A stretch of 64,000 nt of DNA from Myxococcales bacterium (GCA_012513515.1 JAAZCA010000019.1:62001-126000); one strand, 5' to 3'. Positions 36,710 to 45,745 are shown, numbered from the stretch's first letter. Made by a program: numbers and translations. The notes: generated by a model not told the origin, from the sequence alone.

Positions 36710-36820
36710 AATTCCGGAAGAATCCCTAGTCGACGAGTCTCAAACTAATTAAGTGACCTCTGAAAAGCTAGCTGCAACAATAACTTCGACCATGGACGAT
36801 TGACCATCGACCAAAACATC

Positions 36821-36900
36821 AAGAACTAGAATCTAGAAGTGAGAAGTGGGATTTCTAATTTCCCGCTTTTTCTAGCTTCTAGCCTCTCGCTTCTAGTTCT
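36821..36900. repeat. 80-bp imperfect inverted repeat, copy 1
   Basis: A stretch rich in CTAGAA/TTCTAG with arms AGAACTAGAATCTAGAAG and CTTCTAGCCTCTCGCTTCTAG around a TCCCGC centre. It matches the copy at 39584-39665 at all but about 4 of 75 positions. Short open frames over it are repeat artefacts. Confidence 0.75.
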
Positions 36901-36907
36901 GTTTTTC

Positions 36908-37098
36908 CCAGTCACGGTTGTTACGGGATCCCCGATTACACCACTCGGGGATGACGAACACACTGTCATTCCCGTATGCTGTAAGCGGGAATCTCGTTCC
37001 GACCGCTCACTACTCACCAGTCACGGTCGTTACGGGATCCCCGATAAAAGCACTCGGGGATGACGACCTTCTCGTCATTCGGGGATGACAAGCGCATA
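36908..37098. repeat. Tandem cluster of dispersed palindromic repeat units
   Basis: Two full units (36908-36957 and 37018-37067) read CAGTCACGGT(T/C)GTTACGGG, then ATCCCCGAT and CACTCGGGGATGACGA. Two partial units, GTCATTCCCGTATGC (36964-36996) and TCGTCATTCGGGGATGACA (37072-37098), lie beside them. The same order recurs inverted at 56691-56790. Confidence 0.75.
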
Positions 37099-37176
37099 GC
37101 TTTTAGAGACCCCCTGAATTTGCTGATTTTTCAGAGGTTACTTGTGAGGTTATTCAGGCAGTTACGAATCACCCTT

Positions 37177-37220
37177 AAAGCAAAGGCTTTCATCTTGACG
37201 CATCCGGCCTTTGCTTTTTT
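37177..37220 (+). terminator. Rho-independent terminator, probably of the rsmD-coaD-aspC unit
   Basis: An 11-bp perfect stem AAAGCAAAGGC / GCCTTTGCTTT with a 19-base loop is followed by a T run. It lies downstream of the MITE-like insertion and about 90 bases before the small gene at 37314, so it may originally have closed the aspC transcript. Confidence 0.7.
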
Positions 37221-37313
37221 GCATCAGGAAGGGGAAAATACACCTCAATTCGCAACTCAAGCTGCCATTGCAACCGACAATGCCCGGTCAAAAGAAGGGA
37301 TAACGGAGGGAAG

Positions 37314-37604
37314 ATGGAGGCTTTCAGGATCGAACCAAAGGGTGGAAAGACCGACAAGGTTATTTTGGAATTGGTTTTGATATCGGCCAAACTCGGTTTA
37401 AGCGAAGCGGAACTCTTCGAACTGATCGACTCAGCTGTCATATTGGGTGGAAGCGGAAAAAGGTGTGACGGATGGAGCTCCGTGTTCAACATCGCACAGC
37501 CGGCTGGAGAACTTCTGCTTTACTGTGATGAAGACGAGGATATCGTTCCTAATGAGTACATCTGTATCACGAAGGGGATGAACCTCTTTTTCTCTATCGA
37601 TTAA
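37314..37604 (+). CDS. Small orphan protein
   Basis: 96 residues with a strong GGAGGGAAG ribosome site 1-2 bases from optimal spacing. It is acidic at the C-terminus, has a helical N-terminal half (VILELVLISAKLGLSEAELFELIDSA) and a beta C-terminal half, and has no signal peptide. No family was recognised. It lies between a terminator and the convergent AMMECR1 gene, so it is probably transcribed alone. Confidence 0.65.
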   Translation: MEAFRIEPKGGKTDKVILELVLISAKLGLSEAELFELIDSAVILGGSGKRCDGWSSVFNIAQPAGELLLYCDEDEDIVPNEYICITKGMNLFFSID

Positions 37605-37619
37605 AAGGGAACGAGAATC

Positions 37620-38213
37620 TCACGCGCCGTCATTCTCACGCGTTTCAGGCCACAGCCCCTGTTCCTTTTCACCGAAGACATCGGCGGAAAATATCTCTAT
37701 ATCGGTCTCAGGATCGCGCCAGGCGTCGCCGGGCAACCCCGCCTTATAGCAAGTATTCTCGAGAAATTCCTCGCGATTCCAGCCAAACTCCGTGGCCACC
37801 TGCGGCAGGAGTACTCCCTGTGAATATCCTCGCTTCATGAGTATGCCATGCTCACCTACAACTATTTCGGAAAGATCCGATATCCTTTTAAGCGTGCTGA
37901 GAACGGATATCTCGATGTCTATATCGGGAATCTCCCTTTCCGAGAGGCGATTGAATCTAGGATCGCCGGTGGCGGCGGCTATGGCCATTTCTCGGATTGT
38001 CTCAGCAAGAGGGCGGATTCCGACCATGTTGCCTATGCAGCCGCGAAGCATCCCTCTCTTGTGAATAGTAACGAAGGCGCCGCGCATCTCCCCGAAAATC
38101 CCCTCTGCAGGGGGGAGTCCGATTCTCTTCCCTTCGGTGACAAACTTGACGATGGCATCACGTGCAAGCTTAAGAAGTACGGATTTGTCCTCGGCAGTGA
38201 GATTTTTTTCCAT
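37620..38213 (-). CDS. AMMECR1-domain protein (AmmeMemoRadiSam system protein A)
   Basis: 197 residues from the ATG at 38213, which has a GGAGGG site; an in-frame start at 38243 lacks one. The family hallmark LRGCIGN is present, with GAFVTIHKRG before it and DPRFNRLSEREIPDIDIEISVLS after it. AMMECR1 proteins are widespread and often occur with Memo and a radical SAM enzyme, but neither partner is in this window. The reaction is unknown. It is divergent from coaC. Confidence 0.92.
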   Translation of the reverse strand: MEKNLTAEDKSVLLKLARDAIVKFVTEGKRIGLPPAEGIFGEMRGAFVTIHKRGMLRGCIGNMVGIRPLAETIREMAIAAATGDPRFNRLSEREIPDIDIEISVLSTLKRISDLSEIVVGEHGILMKRGYSQGVLLPQVATEFGWNREEFLENTCYKAGLPGDAWRDPETDIEIFSADVFGEKEQGLWPETRENDGA

Positions 38214-38281
38214 AAACCCTCCGCTTGACTTTTTATCACCCATCTAACATAGCGGTCGCAAAGGTAAAGCGGAGTCTTCAT

Positions 38282-38818
38282 ATGAGCGGAAGGATTCTTT
38301 TTGGCATCTGCGGCGGAATAGCCGCTTATAAGTGCTGCGAACTTGTGCGCATGATGGTGAAAGACGGGTTCGACGTTCACTGCGTTCTAACGTCGGCGGG
38401 CGCGAAATTCGTCACCCCGCTGACGCTTCAGACTCTATCCGGAAACGTCGTGCATACCGATATGTTCGATCTGATGCGGGGAAAAAAGGTGAATCATATA
38501 TCTCTCGCCAGGGACTCGGATATCATCCTGATAGCACCGGCAACCGCCGACATAATCGCCAGGACGGCCTGCGGCATATGCGACGATCTGCTATCTACGG
38601 TGATATGCGCTACGAAATCACCTGTACTTTTCGCCCCATCGATGAACAACAACATGTGGGAAAACAGGATAACCCAGTCAAACGTGACAAGACTTCGCGA
38701 GTTCGGATACAACTTTATCGAACCGGAGAGCGGTGAGCTCGCCTGCGGCGATTCCGGATCGGGAAGGCTCCCCGATCTCGAAAAAATACTCCACGCAGTA
38801 AAAGAAATTCTCAGATGA
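38282..38818 (+). CDS. coaC: Phosphopantothenoylcysteine decarboxylase, separate protein
   Basis: 178 residues from the ATG at 38282. This flavoprotein decarboxylates 4'-phosphopantothenoylcysteine in coenzyme A synthesis. It shows FGICGGIAAYKCCELVRMM, the HISLARDSDIILIAPATADIIA segment with the active-site His, and PSMNNNMWEN, the substrate-clamp motif. In most bacteria this is the N-terminal half of a fused CoaBC; here it ends with its own stop, which overlaps the coaB start by 4 bases. Confidence 0.94.
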   Translation: MSGRILFGICGGIAAYKCCELVRMMVKDGFDVHCVLTSAGAKFVTPLTLQTLSGNVVHTDMFDLMRGKKVNHISLARDSDIILIAPATADIIARTACGICDDLLSTVICATKSPVLFAPSMNNNMWENRITQSNVTRLREFGYNFIEPESGELACGDSGSGRLPDLEKILHAVKEILR

Positions 38819-39450
38819 AAAAAAGAATAAAAATGCTCGTCACCGCAGGGCCGACGCGGGAATACATAGACCCCGTTCGTTACATCTCCAACGATTCCAG
38901 CGGAAGGATGGGCTTTGCGATCGCAGCTGCAGCTGCAAGGCTTGGGATGGATGCGATGCTCATCGCGGGGCCAGTATCGATTGAAACTCCAAAATCCGTC
39001 AGGAGGATAGACGTAATCTCGGCCAAAGAGATGCTGGCGGCAGTCACCAAACACGCTGCAAAATCCGATCTGATAATCATGTGCGCGGCGGTAGCCGATT
39101 TTTCGCCGGAGAAAATTTCGAAGAAAAAAATAAAAAAGAAAGACGGAGGCTCTTCAAGAGTCACTCTGAAGTTGAAGAAAACCCCCGACATTCTCGCTGA
39201 GGTCTGTAAAAATAAAAAATCCGGCCAGGTGGTGGTCGGCTTTGCGCTGGAAACTGAAAATATGGAAAAAAATGCAATTTCGAAACTTTGCGGGAAGGGG
39301 TGTGACTGGATAGTTGCCAACATGGTATCTGCAATAGGGGGCAGAAAGAGTTCTGCCGTGATGATCAGCCGTGATGGGAAAAAGATACGCCTGCCGAAGA
39401 TGGACAAAAATGATTTGGCCGTACTGCTGCTATCACATCTGATGTGCTGA
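38815..39450 (+). CDS. coaB: Phosphopantothenate-cysteine ligase, separate protein
   Basis: 211 residues. It joins cysteine to 4'-phosphopantothenate with a nucleotide triphosphate. The start MKKRIKMLVTAGPTREYIDPVRYISNDSSGRMG is exactly where the CoaB half of a fused protein begins. FALETE with the conserved Lys further on and WIVANMVS are also present. It is coupled to coaC through ATGA at 38815-38818, and a run of seven A follows at once, so occasional ribosomal slippage making a fused CoaBC is conceivable. Confidence 0.94.
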   Translation: MKKRIKMLVTAGPTREYIDPVRYISNDSSGRMGFAIAAAAARLGMDAMLIAGPVSIETPKSVRRIDVISAKEMLAAVTKHAAKSDLIIMCAAVADFSPEKISKKKIKKKDGGSSRVTLKLKKTPDILAEVCKNKKSGQVVVGFALETENMEKNAISKLCGKGCDWIVANMVSAIGGRKSSAVMISRDGKKIRLPKMDKNDLAVLLLSHLMC

Positions 39451-39583
39451 TTTTGTGCCAGCCACAATCCGGGCTGACAATCCGTAACATAATCCGGACG
39501 AAAGGGATAGATCGTTAAATAATGGTTCTGAGCTCTTTAGATGTACAGATCAATGCACAGTCGTATGGGAATTCCGATAAACC

Positions 39584-39665
39584 AAGAAGCTAGAATTTAG
39601 AAGTGAGAAGTGGGATTTCTAATCTCCCGCTTTTTCTAGCTTCTAGCCTCTCGCTTCTAACTTCT
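39584..39665. repeat. 80-bp imperfect inverted repeat, copy 2
   Basis: It matches the copy inside the MITE-like element at 36821-36900 with about 4 differences in 75 positions. Here it stands outside any MITE ends, so it is a repeat in its own right. Confidence 0.75.
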
Positions 39666-39713
39666 GTTTTTTCGGTCAATGGTCCATTGTCGCTGATCTT
39701 TGATCAGCCGTTC

Positions 39714-39755
39714 ACCAGTCACGAGTCGCCAGTCACGGTTGTTGCGGGGGTCCAT
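39714..39755 (+). repeat. Dispersed palindromic repeat, truncated unit
   Basis: CCAGTCACGGTTGTTGCGGG is present, followed by GTCCATTTC instead of the usual GATCCCCGAT, so only the left part of the unit remains. Confidence 0.6.
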
Positions 39756-39821
39756 TTCAGATTGGAAAGAATCGAGAAGGGAGTTGCTTTTATCGCCTGA
39801 CTTAACTAATGGTGCCGCCCT

Positions 39822-41519
39822 ATGGCAAACCAGGAAAACGAACAGCATAAGATAATTTTTTCCATGCACAAGGTGAGCAGGGTGCATCCACCGAAAAAAC
39901 AGGTTTTGAGGGATATCTCGCTTGGTTTTTATTATGGCGCCAAGATAGGGGTCCTCGGATTGAACGGGTCTGGGAAGAGCTCGCTACTCAGGATCATCGC
40001 CGGTCTGGACAGCGATTACAGCGGCGACATCTATTTCGCCAGCGACTACAGCGTGGGCTTCCTCGAGCAGGAACCCAATCTCGATCCGAAAAAGACCGTA
40101 AAGGAGATCGTTTCGGAGGGGGTTCAGGATATCGTCGATGCGCTCAAGGAGTTCGAAGAGATAAATAATTCCTTCGCCAATCCGATGTCGGATGAGGAGA
40201 TGGAAAAGCTTCTCGCCAGGCAGGCCCGTGTTCAGGAAAAGCTGGATAACTCCGGTGCGTGGGAGCTTGACAGCAGGCTCGCCCTGGCGATGGATTCACT
40301 GCGCTGTCCGCCGGACGATGCGCTCATCGAGACTCTATCGGGAGGTGAAAAGCGACGTGTAGCGCTTTGCCGCCTTCTTTTGCAGGAACCTGATATCTTG
40401 CTCCTCGACGAACCGACAAACCACCTCGATGCCGAATCGGTCTGGTGGCTCGAGCGCCATCTACAGCAGTACAAGGGGACCGTGATCGCGGTGACGCATG
40501 ACAGATATTTTCTGGATAATGTCGCGGGGTGGATTCTGGAGCTCGACCGCGGATACGGAATACCTTGGAAGGGGAATTATTCCTCATGGTTGGAGCAGAA
40601 GGAAAATCGCCTGGCGAACGAGGAGAAGGCGGACAGGAAGCGCATTAAAACGCTGGAGCGCGAGCTGGAATGGATACGCCAGTCTCCGTCGGCGCGCCGC
40701 GCGAAATCAAAGGCCCGCATTACAAATTACGAAAATCTCCTCCAGCAGGATCGAAACAGGCTTGACGATGAAATCGAGATCTACATTCCTCCCGGGCCTC
40801 GCCTTGGCGAAGTGGTGATAGAAGCGCGAGGAGTGTCGAAGTCATACGGCGACCGCCTTCTTTTTGAGAATATGAACTTCTTACTTCCACAGGGCGGAAT
40901 CGTAGGTGTCATCGGCCCGAACGGGGCTGGAAAGACAACGCTGTTCAGGATGATAATGGGTTTGGAAAAACCGGACTCCGGGACATTCAAGATCGGTGAT
41001 ACGGTAAAGCTCGGGTACGTGAATCAGGACCGTTTTTCACCGGACGACAGCAGAAGCGTGTGGGAATGCATCTCCGGAGGTTCGGAGGTCATCACGCTGG
41101 GCCAGAGGGAGGTTCCGTCGCGCGCCTACGTGGCGAGATTCAACTTTTCCGGATCCGATCAACAGAAACAGATATCGCTCCTCTCCGGCGGCGAGAGAAA
41201 CCGCGTGCATCTGGCGATGACGCTCAAGGATGCAGGCAACGTTCTACTTCTTGATGAGCCCACAAACGACCTCGATGTGCACACTCTGCGCGCATTGGAA
41301 GTAGCTCTCGAGAATTACGCCGGTTGCGCAGTCGTGATAAGCCACGACCGCTGGTTTTTGGATCGTATCGCTACCCATATACTGGCTTTCGAAGGGGATT
41401 CCAAAGTTACATGGTTCGAGGGAAATTTTGCAGAATACGAGGCCGACCGGCTTAGTCGCCTCGGTGATGCCGCCAAGAGCGTCCATCGAATCAAATACAA
41501 GAAGATGACTCGTGATTAG
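39822..41519 (+). CDS. ettA: ABC-F protein, energy-dependent translational throttle EttA
   Basis: A 565-residue cytoplasmic twin-ATPase protein. It has two Walker A motifs (GLNGSGKSS and GPNGAGKTT), two signatures (LSGGEKRRVALC and LSGGERNRVHLA) and DEPTNHLDAESVWWLE, and it lacks membrane segments. The linker between the ATPases is basic (ESP of about 100 residues with RELEWIRQSPSARRAKSKAR), which fits EttA rather than Uup or YheS. EttA binds the ribosomal E site and gates elongation according to ATP/ADP. It overlaps the next gene by 8 bases. Confidence 0.94.
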   Translation: MANQENEQHKIIFSMHKVSRVHPPKKQVLRDISLGFYYGAKIGVLGLNGSGKSSLLRIIAGLDSDYSGDIYFASDYSVGFLEQEPNLDPKKTVKEIVSEGVQDIVDALKEFEEINNSFANPMSDEEMEKLLARQARVQEKLDNSGAWELDSRLALAMDSLRCPPDDALIETLSGGEKRRVALCRLLLQEPDILLLDEPTNHLDAESVWWLERHLQQYKGTVIAVTHDRYFLDNVAGWILELDRGYGIPWKGNYSSWLEQKENRLANEEKADRKRIKTLERELEWIRQSPSARRAKSKARITNYENLLQQDRNRLDDEIEIYIPPGPRLGEVVIEARGVSKSYGDRLLFENMNFLLPQGGIVGVIGPNGAGKTTLFRMIMGLEKPDSGTFKIGDTVKLGYVNQDRFSPDDSRSVWECISGGSEVITLGQREVPSRAYVARFNFSGSDQQKQISLLSGGERNRVHLAMTLKDAGNVLLLDEPTNDLDVHTLRALEVALENYAGCAVVISHDRWFLDRIATHILAFEGDSKVTWFEGNFAEYEADRLSRLGDAAKSVHRIKYKKMTRD

Positions 41520-42930
41520 AACAATACACAAACCGGGCGGAATGAGAGAGATGATAGCCATCGCAATTCCGATGGTCGTCGCCATGGCCTGCGATACAGT
41601 CATGACATTCACCGACAGGGTTTTTCTGTCGCGCCTTGGCCCCGAGATTATGAACGCAGCGCTTGGAGGAGGTATTGCCTCCTTCATGATATCCACCTTC
41701 TTTACAGGGCTCGTAGGGTACTCCACAGCTCTGGTGGCGCAGTACCTGGGCGCCGGACGAAAGAATTTTTGTGCCAGAGTTGTCGCCCAAGCGCTTTTTA
41801 TCATTGCAGTTGGATATCCTCTGATAATTCTCTGCAGACCATTTGCGCATTTTCTTTTCGAACGATCCGGAATATCGTTTGAGCAGCTCATTCCTCAGAA
41901 ACTCTACTTCAATATACTAATCTTTGGATCTGTCATCGGGCTTTTGCGCATGAGCCTCTCCTCATTTTTTTCCGGAATAGGTCGTACGCGCGTGGTCATG
42001 ATAGCTGCATTTGCTTCGATGGTAGCCAACATATTTTTTAACTACGTTCTGATCTATGGGAAGCTGGGTCTGCCTGCGATGGGGATCGCAGGGGCCGCAT
42101 ACGGAACAATTCTGGGCGGCTGCCTAGGTTTGATCGTTCTGGCAGCTGCGTATTTCAGAAAAAATAATAGAGAGGAATTTTCGGTAGCAGGATCGGCGAG
42201 GTTCGATCGGGAGGTCATGTATAAACTTTTGCGCTACGGATACCCCGCGGGACTTGAGATGTTTCTCAAGATTTTTGCCTTCAATGCCATCGTGATGTTG
42301 TTTCAGTCGCATAGCGCCATGACAGCAACGGCAGTGAGTATAATGTTCAACTGGGACATGGTTTCATTTATTCCGCTGATCGGAATAGGTATTGGGGTTA
42401 CGAGTCTGGTGGGCAGGGCGATGGGATCCGGCAGGCCTGAGCTTGCCGCCGCCTCGGTTATTTCTGGGCTCAAGCTCGGATCGATCTATTCGGCTATAAT
42501 ACTGCTTCTGTTCGTAGGGCTGCCTGATATCTTGGTTGGTGTCTTCAGGCCCTCCGCTGGTGATATCGGAACATTTGTCGAAGCTGCGCCGCTCGCCATC
42601 TTCATGATAAGGGTCGCTTCGCTTTATGTCATGGTAAATGCAGTCATAATAGTTTTTATAAGTGCGCTCAGAGGCGCGGGAGACACATTCTGGGCGATGT
42701 GCCTTACGGTCGGTGTTCACTGGGTGATAGTTGCATCGTTGTTCCTGATGCTCAATCTCTCCGGGGCCTCTCCCAAGTCAGCATGGGTAGTTTTTACGTG
42801 CGTATTCATAGTATTTTCGTTCGTAGTTTACGCTCGATATAGAGGTGGCAAGTGGAGGGATATCAAGCTTGTCGCTCAGAAGGCCGTGCTTCAGCCGTCG
42901 GATTATTTCCACGAGCAGATGGAGATTTGA
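41512..42930 (+). CDS. MATE-family efflux transporter
   Basis: A 472-residue membrane protein with about 12 helices and the MATE repeats (MREMIAIAIPMVVAMACDTVMTFTDRVFLSRLG in the first half, and PLIGIGIGVTSLVGRAMGSGRPELA in the second). It exports cationic or other small compounds using Na+ or H+. The apparent start is a GTG overlapping the ettA stop; the ATG of MREM is another option. It ends directly at the birA ATG (TGA ATG). Confidence 0.92.
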   Translation: MIRTIHKPGGMREMIAIAIPMVVAMACDTVMTFTDRVFLSRLGPEIMNAALGGGIASFMISTFFTGLVGYSTALVAQYLGAGRKNFCARVVAQALFIIAVGYPLIILCRPFAHFLFERSGISFEQLIPQKLYFNILIFGSVIGLLRMSLSSFFSGIGRTRVVMIAAFASMVANIFFNYVLIYGKLGLPAMGIAGAAYGTILGGCLGLIVLAAAYFRKNNREEFSVAGSARFDREVMYKLLRYGYPAGLEMFLKIFAFNAIVMLFQSHSAMTATAVSIMFNWDMVSFIPLIGIGIGVTSLVGRAMGSGRPELAAASVISGLKLGSIYSAIILLLFVGLPDILVGVFRPSAGDIGTFVEAAPLAIFMIRVASLYVMVNAVIIVFISALRGAGDTFWAMCLTVGVHWVIVASLFLMLNLSGASPKSAWVVFTCVFIVFSFVVYARYRGGKWRDIKLVAQKAVLQPSDYFHEQMEI

Positions 42931-43689
42931 ATGGGTTTGTGTACGAGGCCAGTTAAATATATCCATTTCGAAGAAATTTCATCCACCCACATCTACGCGA
43001 TGGCAAATGGCGCTTTCCTGTCGGATTTTACAGTTATAACGGCAGACCACCAAAGCGATGGACGCGGGCGCTTGGGGAGAAAGTGGATATCTTCCGCTGG
43101 CGACTCACTTCTCGCATCTGTTCTGCTCAAGCCGTCTATAACGTTGCAAGAGGCCTCGCTTCTCACTCCTGTTTTATCGGTTGCGATTTGCGAGTATCTG
43201 GATGAATTTGATTTGGCCTGTTCGATACGCTGGCCCAACGATGTCATGGTCGGTGAGCGAAAGATCGCGGGCATTTTATCCGAGGCCTCTTACAGCGACA
43301 AACTGGAATTCGTAGTCGCCAGCTTTGGGTTGAACGTCAGGCAGAAAGAGGGGGCTCTTGCTTTGATAGACCGCCCTGCGACATCGATATATTCGGAGAA
43401 AGGAAGGCTGCTCGATCCTAAATCCCTATGTAGTCCGATGATATCGCATTTTGCATCGCTGTACTTCGACTTTTTAAAATCCGGCGCAGACTCATTTTTC
43501 AACCGATGGGAGAAGAGGATGTCTATGATCGGGCGGGAAGTGTCGATTGATACGGGCAAGGAGAGGATAGATGGAAAGGTGTTGAAATTTTATAAAAATG
43601 GTTCTATCGAGGTTCGCGACTTGGGAGGGGTTTCTCATCGTTTTCATGCTGGCGAGATTTTAAGGGTAGGCCCGCGCGGCCGAGTTTAA
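42931..43689 (+). CDS. birA: Biotin-protein ligase, without DNA-binding domain
   Basis: 252 residues. It activates biotin as biotinyl-AMP and attaches it to a target lysine. The catalytic loop GRGRLGRKW is intact, followed by SLLASVLLKP, RWPNDVMV and KIAGILSE. The N-terminal helix-turn-helix of bifunctional BirA is absent, so it cannot act as the biotin repressor. It immediately precedes the biotinylated decarboxylase operon, whose alpha subunit carries its substrate lysine. Confidence 0.95.
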   Translation: MGLCTRPVKYIHFEEISSTHIYAMANGAFLSDFTVITADHQSDGRGRLGRKWISSAGDSLLASVLLKPSITLQEASLLTPVLSVAICEYLDEFDLACSIRWPNDVMVGERKIAGILSEASYSDKLEFVVASFGLNVRQKEGALALIDRPATSIYSEKGRLLDPKSLCSPMISHFASLYFDFLKSGADSFFNRWEKRMSMIGREVSIDTGKERIDGKVLKFYKNGSIEVRDLGGVSHRFHAGEILRVGPRGRV

Positions 43690-43706
43690 TTGGGTCGGAG
43701 GATTAT

Positions 43707-43934
43707 ATGATCATGGATGGCGTTACGATCACGTTAATCGGGATGCTTATAGTTTTCGTAATTTTGATATTTATAATTGGCGCGGTCAACCTATCCTCCT
43801 GGATCATCAGGCGGATCGAGGGACCGGCTCCTGCAGCATCTCTCCCGCCCTCTGGCGTTGGCGGGGCTAGAAACAACTCAGGCGTTGTTGCTGCGATATC
43901 CGCGGCGGTTGCGAGATTTCGAAAAGGGAAATAG
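43707..43934 (+). CDS. oadG: Sodium-pump decarboxylase gamma subunit
   Basis: A 75-residue single-span protein (helix in GVTITLIGMLIVFVILIFIIGAVNL) followed by a Pro/Ala/Gly-rich hydrophilic tail, the standard OadG build. It links the alpha and beta subunits of the membrane decarboxylase. SD: GGAGGAT. It lies 17 bases after birA and 35 before oadA. Confidence 0.87.
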   Translation: MIMDGVTITLIGMLIVFVILIFIIGAVNLSSWIIRRIEGPAPAASLPPSGVGGARNNSGVVAAISAAVARFRKGK

Positions 43935-43969
43935 CTCATGACAGTCATGCTTCACTAGAGAGGTGGCAG

Positions 43970-45745
43970 ATGGAGTCTTCGAAAAAGAAAATTGGGATAA
44001 CGGAAGTGGCGCTCAGGGATGCGCACCAGTCGCTTCTGGCCACGCGAATGCGCACAGACGACATGATTTCAATCGCGTCGATGATGGATCGCGTCGGATA
44101 TTGGTCGGTCGAATGCTGGGGTGGCGCGACCTTCGATTCATGCGTGAGATTTTTGTGTGAGGACCCGTGGGAGAGAATCAGAAAGCTCAAGGATGCGATG
44201 CCCAATACGCGCTTGCAGATGCTGTTGCGAGGACAGAATCTGCTTGGCTACCGCCACTACGCCGATGATGTTGTCGATAAATTTGTCGAGCGGGCCGCAG
44301 CCAACGGGGTCGATGTTTTCCGTGTCTTTGACGCCCTAAACGATACCAGGAACCTTTCCAGATCGATAACCGCAGTGAAAGCCGCAGGGAAGCACGCGCA
44401 GGGGGCGATTTCCTACACCACCAGCCCTGTTCATACTAACGAGATCTTTGTTGAGCTCGGCGTCGAGCTGGAGTCGATGGGATGTGATTCGATTTGCATC
44501 AAGGATATGGCTGGGCTGATCACCCCTGCTGCAGCGCGCGATCTGATTACCGCTCTCAAGAAGAGAGTGAGAATTCCAGTGTCGCTTCACAGCCACGCCA
44601 CGACGGGAATGGCTACAACAGCGCTTTACGAGGCAATACTTGCTGGGTGCGACATGATAGATACGGCGATATCTTCGCTGAGCCTCGGCACATCACATCC
44701 TCCGACTGAAACGCTCGTCGCGATGCTTTCAGGCAGCCGATACGACGTCGGGCTTGGCCTTGATTTGCTCAATGAAATTGCCGACCATTTTCGAAAGACG
44801 CGCAAGAGCTATTCCGCGTTCGAAAGTTCTTTTTCAGGGGCCGATACGCGCATACTGATCAGTCAGATACCTGGGGGCATGCTTTCCAACCTCGAGAACC
44901 AGCTCAAACAGCAAAACGCCATAGACAGGATGAACGACGTGATGAATGAAATCCCGCGCGTCAGGAAGGAGCTCGGTTATCCGCCTCTGGTTACGCCGAC
45001 TTCCCAGATAGTCGGCACGCAGGCCGTGCTAAACGTGCTTCAGGGGGAGCGCTATAAGACGATAACGGCCGAGACGAAAGCCATACTCGGCGGTTATTAT
45101 GGAAGGACGCCGGCTCCGGTGGATCCTGAAATTCAAAAAAAGGCGATAGGGGATGAAGAGCCGATCGTGTGCCGACCCGCCGACTTGATTCCTCCCGAGA
45201 TGGAAAAACTTTCAAAGGAGACAGAGGGAAAGGCGCAGAACATAGAGGATGTGCTTACGTACGCGCTTTTTCCCAAGGTAGCGCTCGATTTTTTTGACGC
45301 TCGTAAAAATGGACCTGCCAAGCCTGCTTCAAGTGAAGCGCCTTCAGGACCCTCGACCGAGAAGGCGGCTCTATCTCAAGAGCCGAAGGGGAGATCCGGT
45401 ATCTACAAGGTCAAGGTGGATGGTGTTGCGTATCGCGTCGTCGTAGAGGAGGGGGAGGGGAGCGTGATTGAAATTGCCCCTACCACCCATACTCATGCCG
45501 TCACGGAAGGGGTGGTTGAACAGGACAGCGTCACGGTTGTCGATGCTCCGCTGGCCGGGCGAGTCCTTCGTTTTCTGAAGGGGGCGGGGGATAAAGTCGC
45601 CGTAGCGGAAACCGTGCTGGTGATCGAGGCGATGAAGATGGAGACTGAAATAAAGGCTGCTGAGGCCGGTGTTTTCGAAAGATATTTTGTTTCCGAAGGG
45701 GCGGACTTTGCTCAAGGTCAGCCGCTTTATTCGATCAGGAAATAA
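43970..45745 (+). CDS. oadA: Oxaloacetate decarboxylase / carboxyltransferase alpha subunit (biotinylated)
   Basis: 591 residues. A TIM-barrel carboxyltransferase domain starts with ITEVALRDAHQSLLATRMR and shows the metal-site segment SLHSHATTGMA. A helical PYC_OADA domain, an Ala/Pro-rich linker and a C-terminal biotinyl domain with EAMKMET follow, the Lys being the BirA target. It transfers CO2 from oxaloacetate (or a related 2-oxo acid or acyl-CoA carrier) to biotin. The beta subunit then releases it while pumping Na+. A pyruvate carboxylase B role is possible, but the adjacent gamma and beta genes favour the pump. Confidence 0.93.
   Translation: MESSKKKIGITEVALRDAHQSLLATRMRTDDMISIASMMDRVGYWSVECWGGATFDSCVRFLCEDPWERIRKLKDAMPNTRLQMLLRGQNLLGYRHYADDVVDKFVERAAANGVDVFRVFDALNDTRNLSRSITAVKAAGKHAQGAISYTTSPVHTNEIFVELGVELESMGCDSICIKDMAGLITPAAARDLITALKKRVRIPVSLHSHATTGMATTALYEAILAGCDMIDTAISSLSLGTSHPPTETLVAMLSGSRYDVGLGLDLLNEIADHFRKTRKSYSAFESSFSGADTRILISQIPGGMLSNLENQLKQQNAIDRMNDVMNEIPRVRKELGYPPLVTPTSQIVGTQAVLNVLQGERYKTITAETKAILGGYYGRTPAPVDPEIQKKAIGDEEPIVCRPADLIPPEMEKLSKETEGKAQNIEDVLTYALFPKVALDFFDARKNGPAKPASSEAPSGPSTEKAALSQEPKGRSGIYKVKVDGVAYRVVVEEGEGSVIEIAPTTHTHAVTEGVVEQDSVTVVDAPLAGRVLRFLKGAGDKVAVAETVLVIEAMKMETEIKAAEAGVFERYFVSEGADFAQGQPLYSIRK

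Larger units (their letters stand above)
36751..37143. mobile_element. MITE-like element, copy 2, with nested repeats
   Basis: A 393-bp non-coding unit with the same ends as copy 1: AAGTGACCTCTGAAAAGCTAGC on the left and GCTGATTTTTCAGAGGTTACTT on the right. The right 70 bases match copy 1 closely. The interior is larger because it contains an 80-bp inverted repeat (36821-36900) and several palindromic repeat units (36908-37098). No transposase is encoded. Confidence 0.65.
39451..39821. other. Intergenic region with repeats
   Basis: 371 bases without a credible gene. It contains the second copy of the 80-bp inverted repeat and one fragment of the palindromic repeat. Nothing else was recognised, and the ettA promoter must lie in its right part. 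Confidence 0.6.

Noticed and set aside
36839-37063. A short open frame over the repeats beginning MRSGISN
   Set aside because: The same frame occurs over the other repeat copy near 39603. It is a product of the repeat and has no ribosome site.
36908-37098. A CRISPR array
   Set aside because: The units are palindromic, unevenly spaced and without regular unique spacers, and no cas gene is present.
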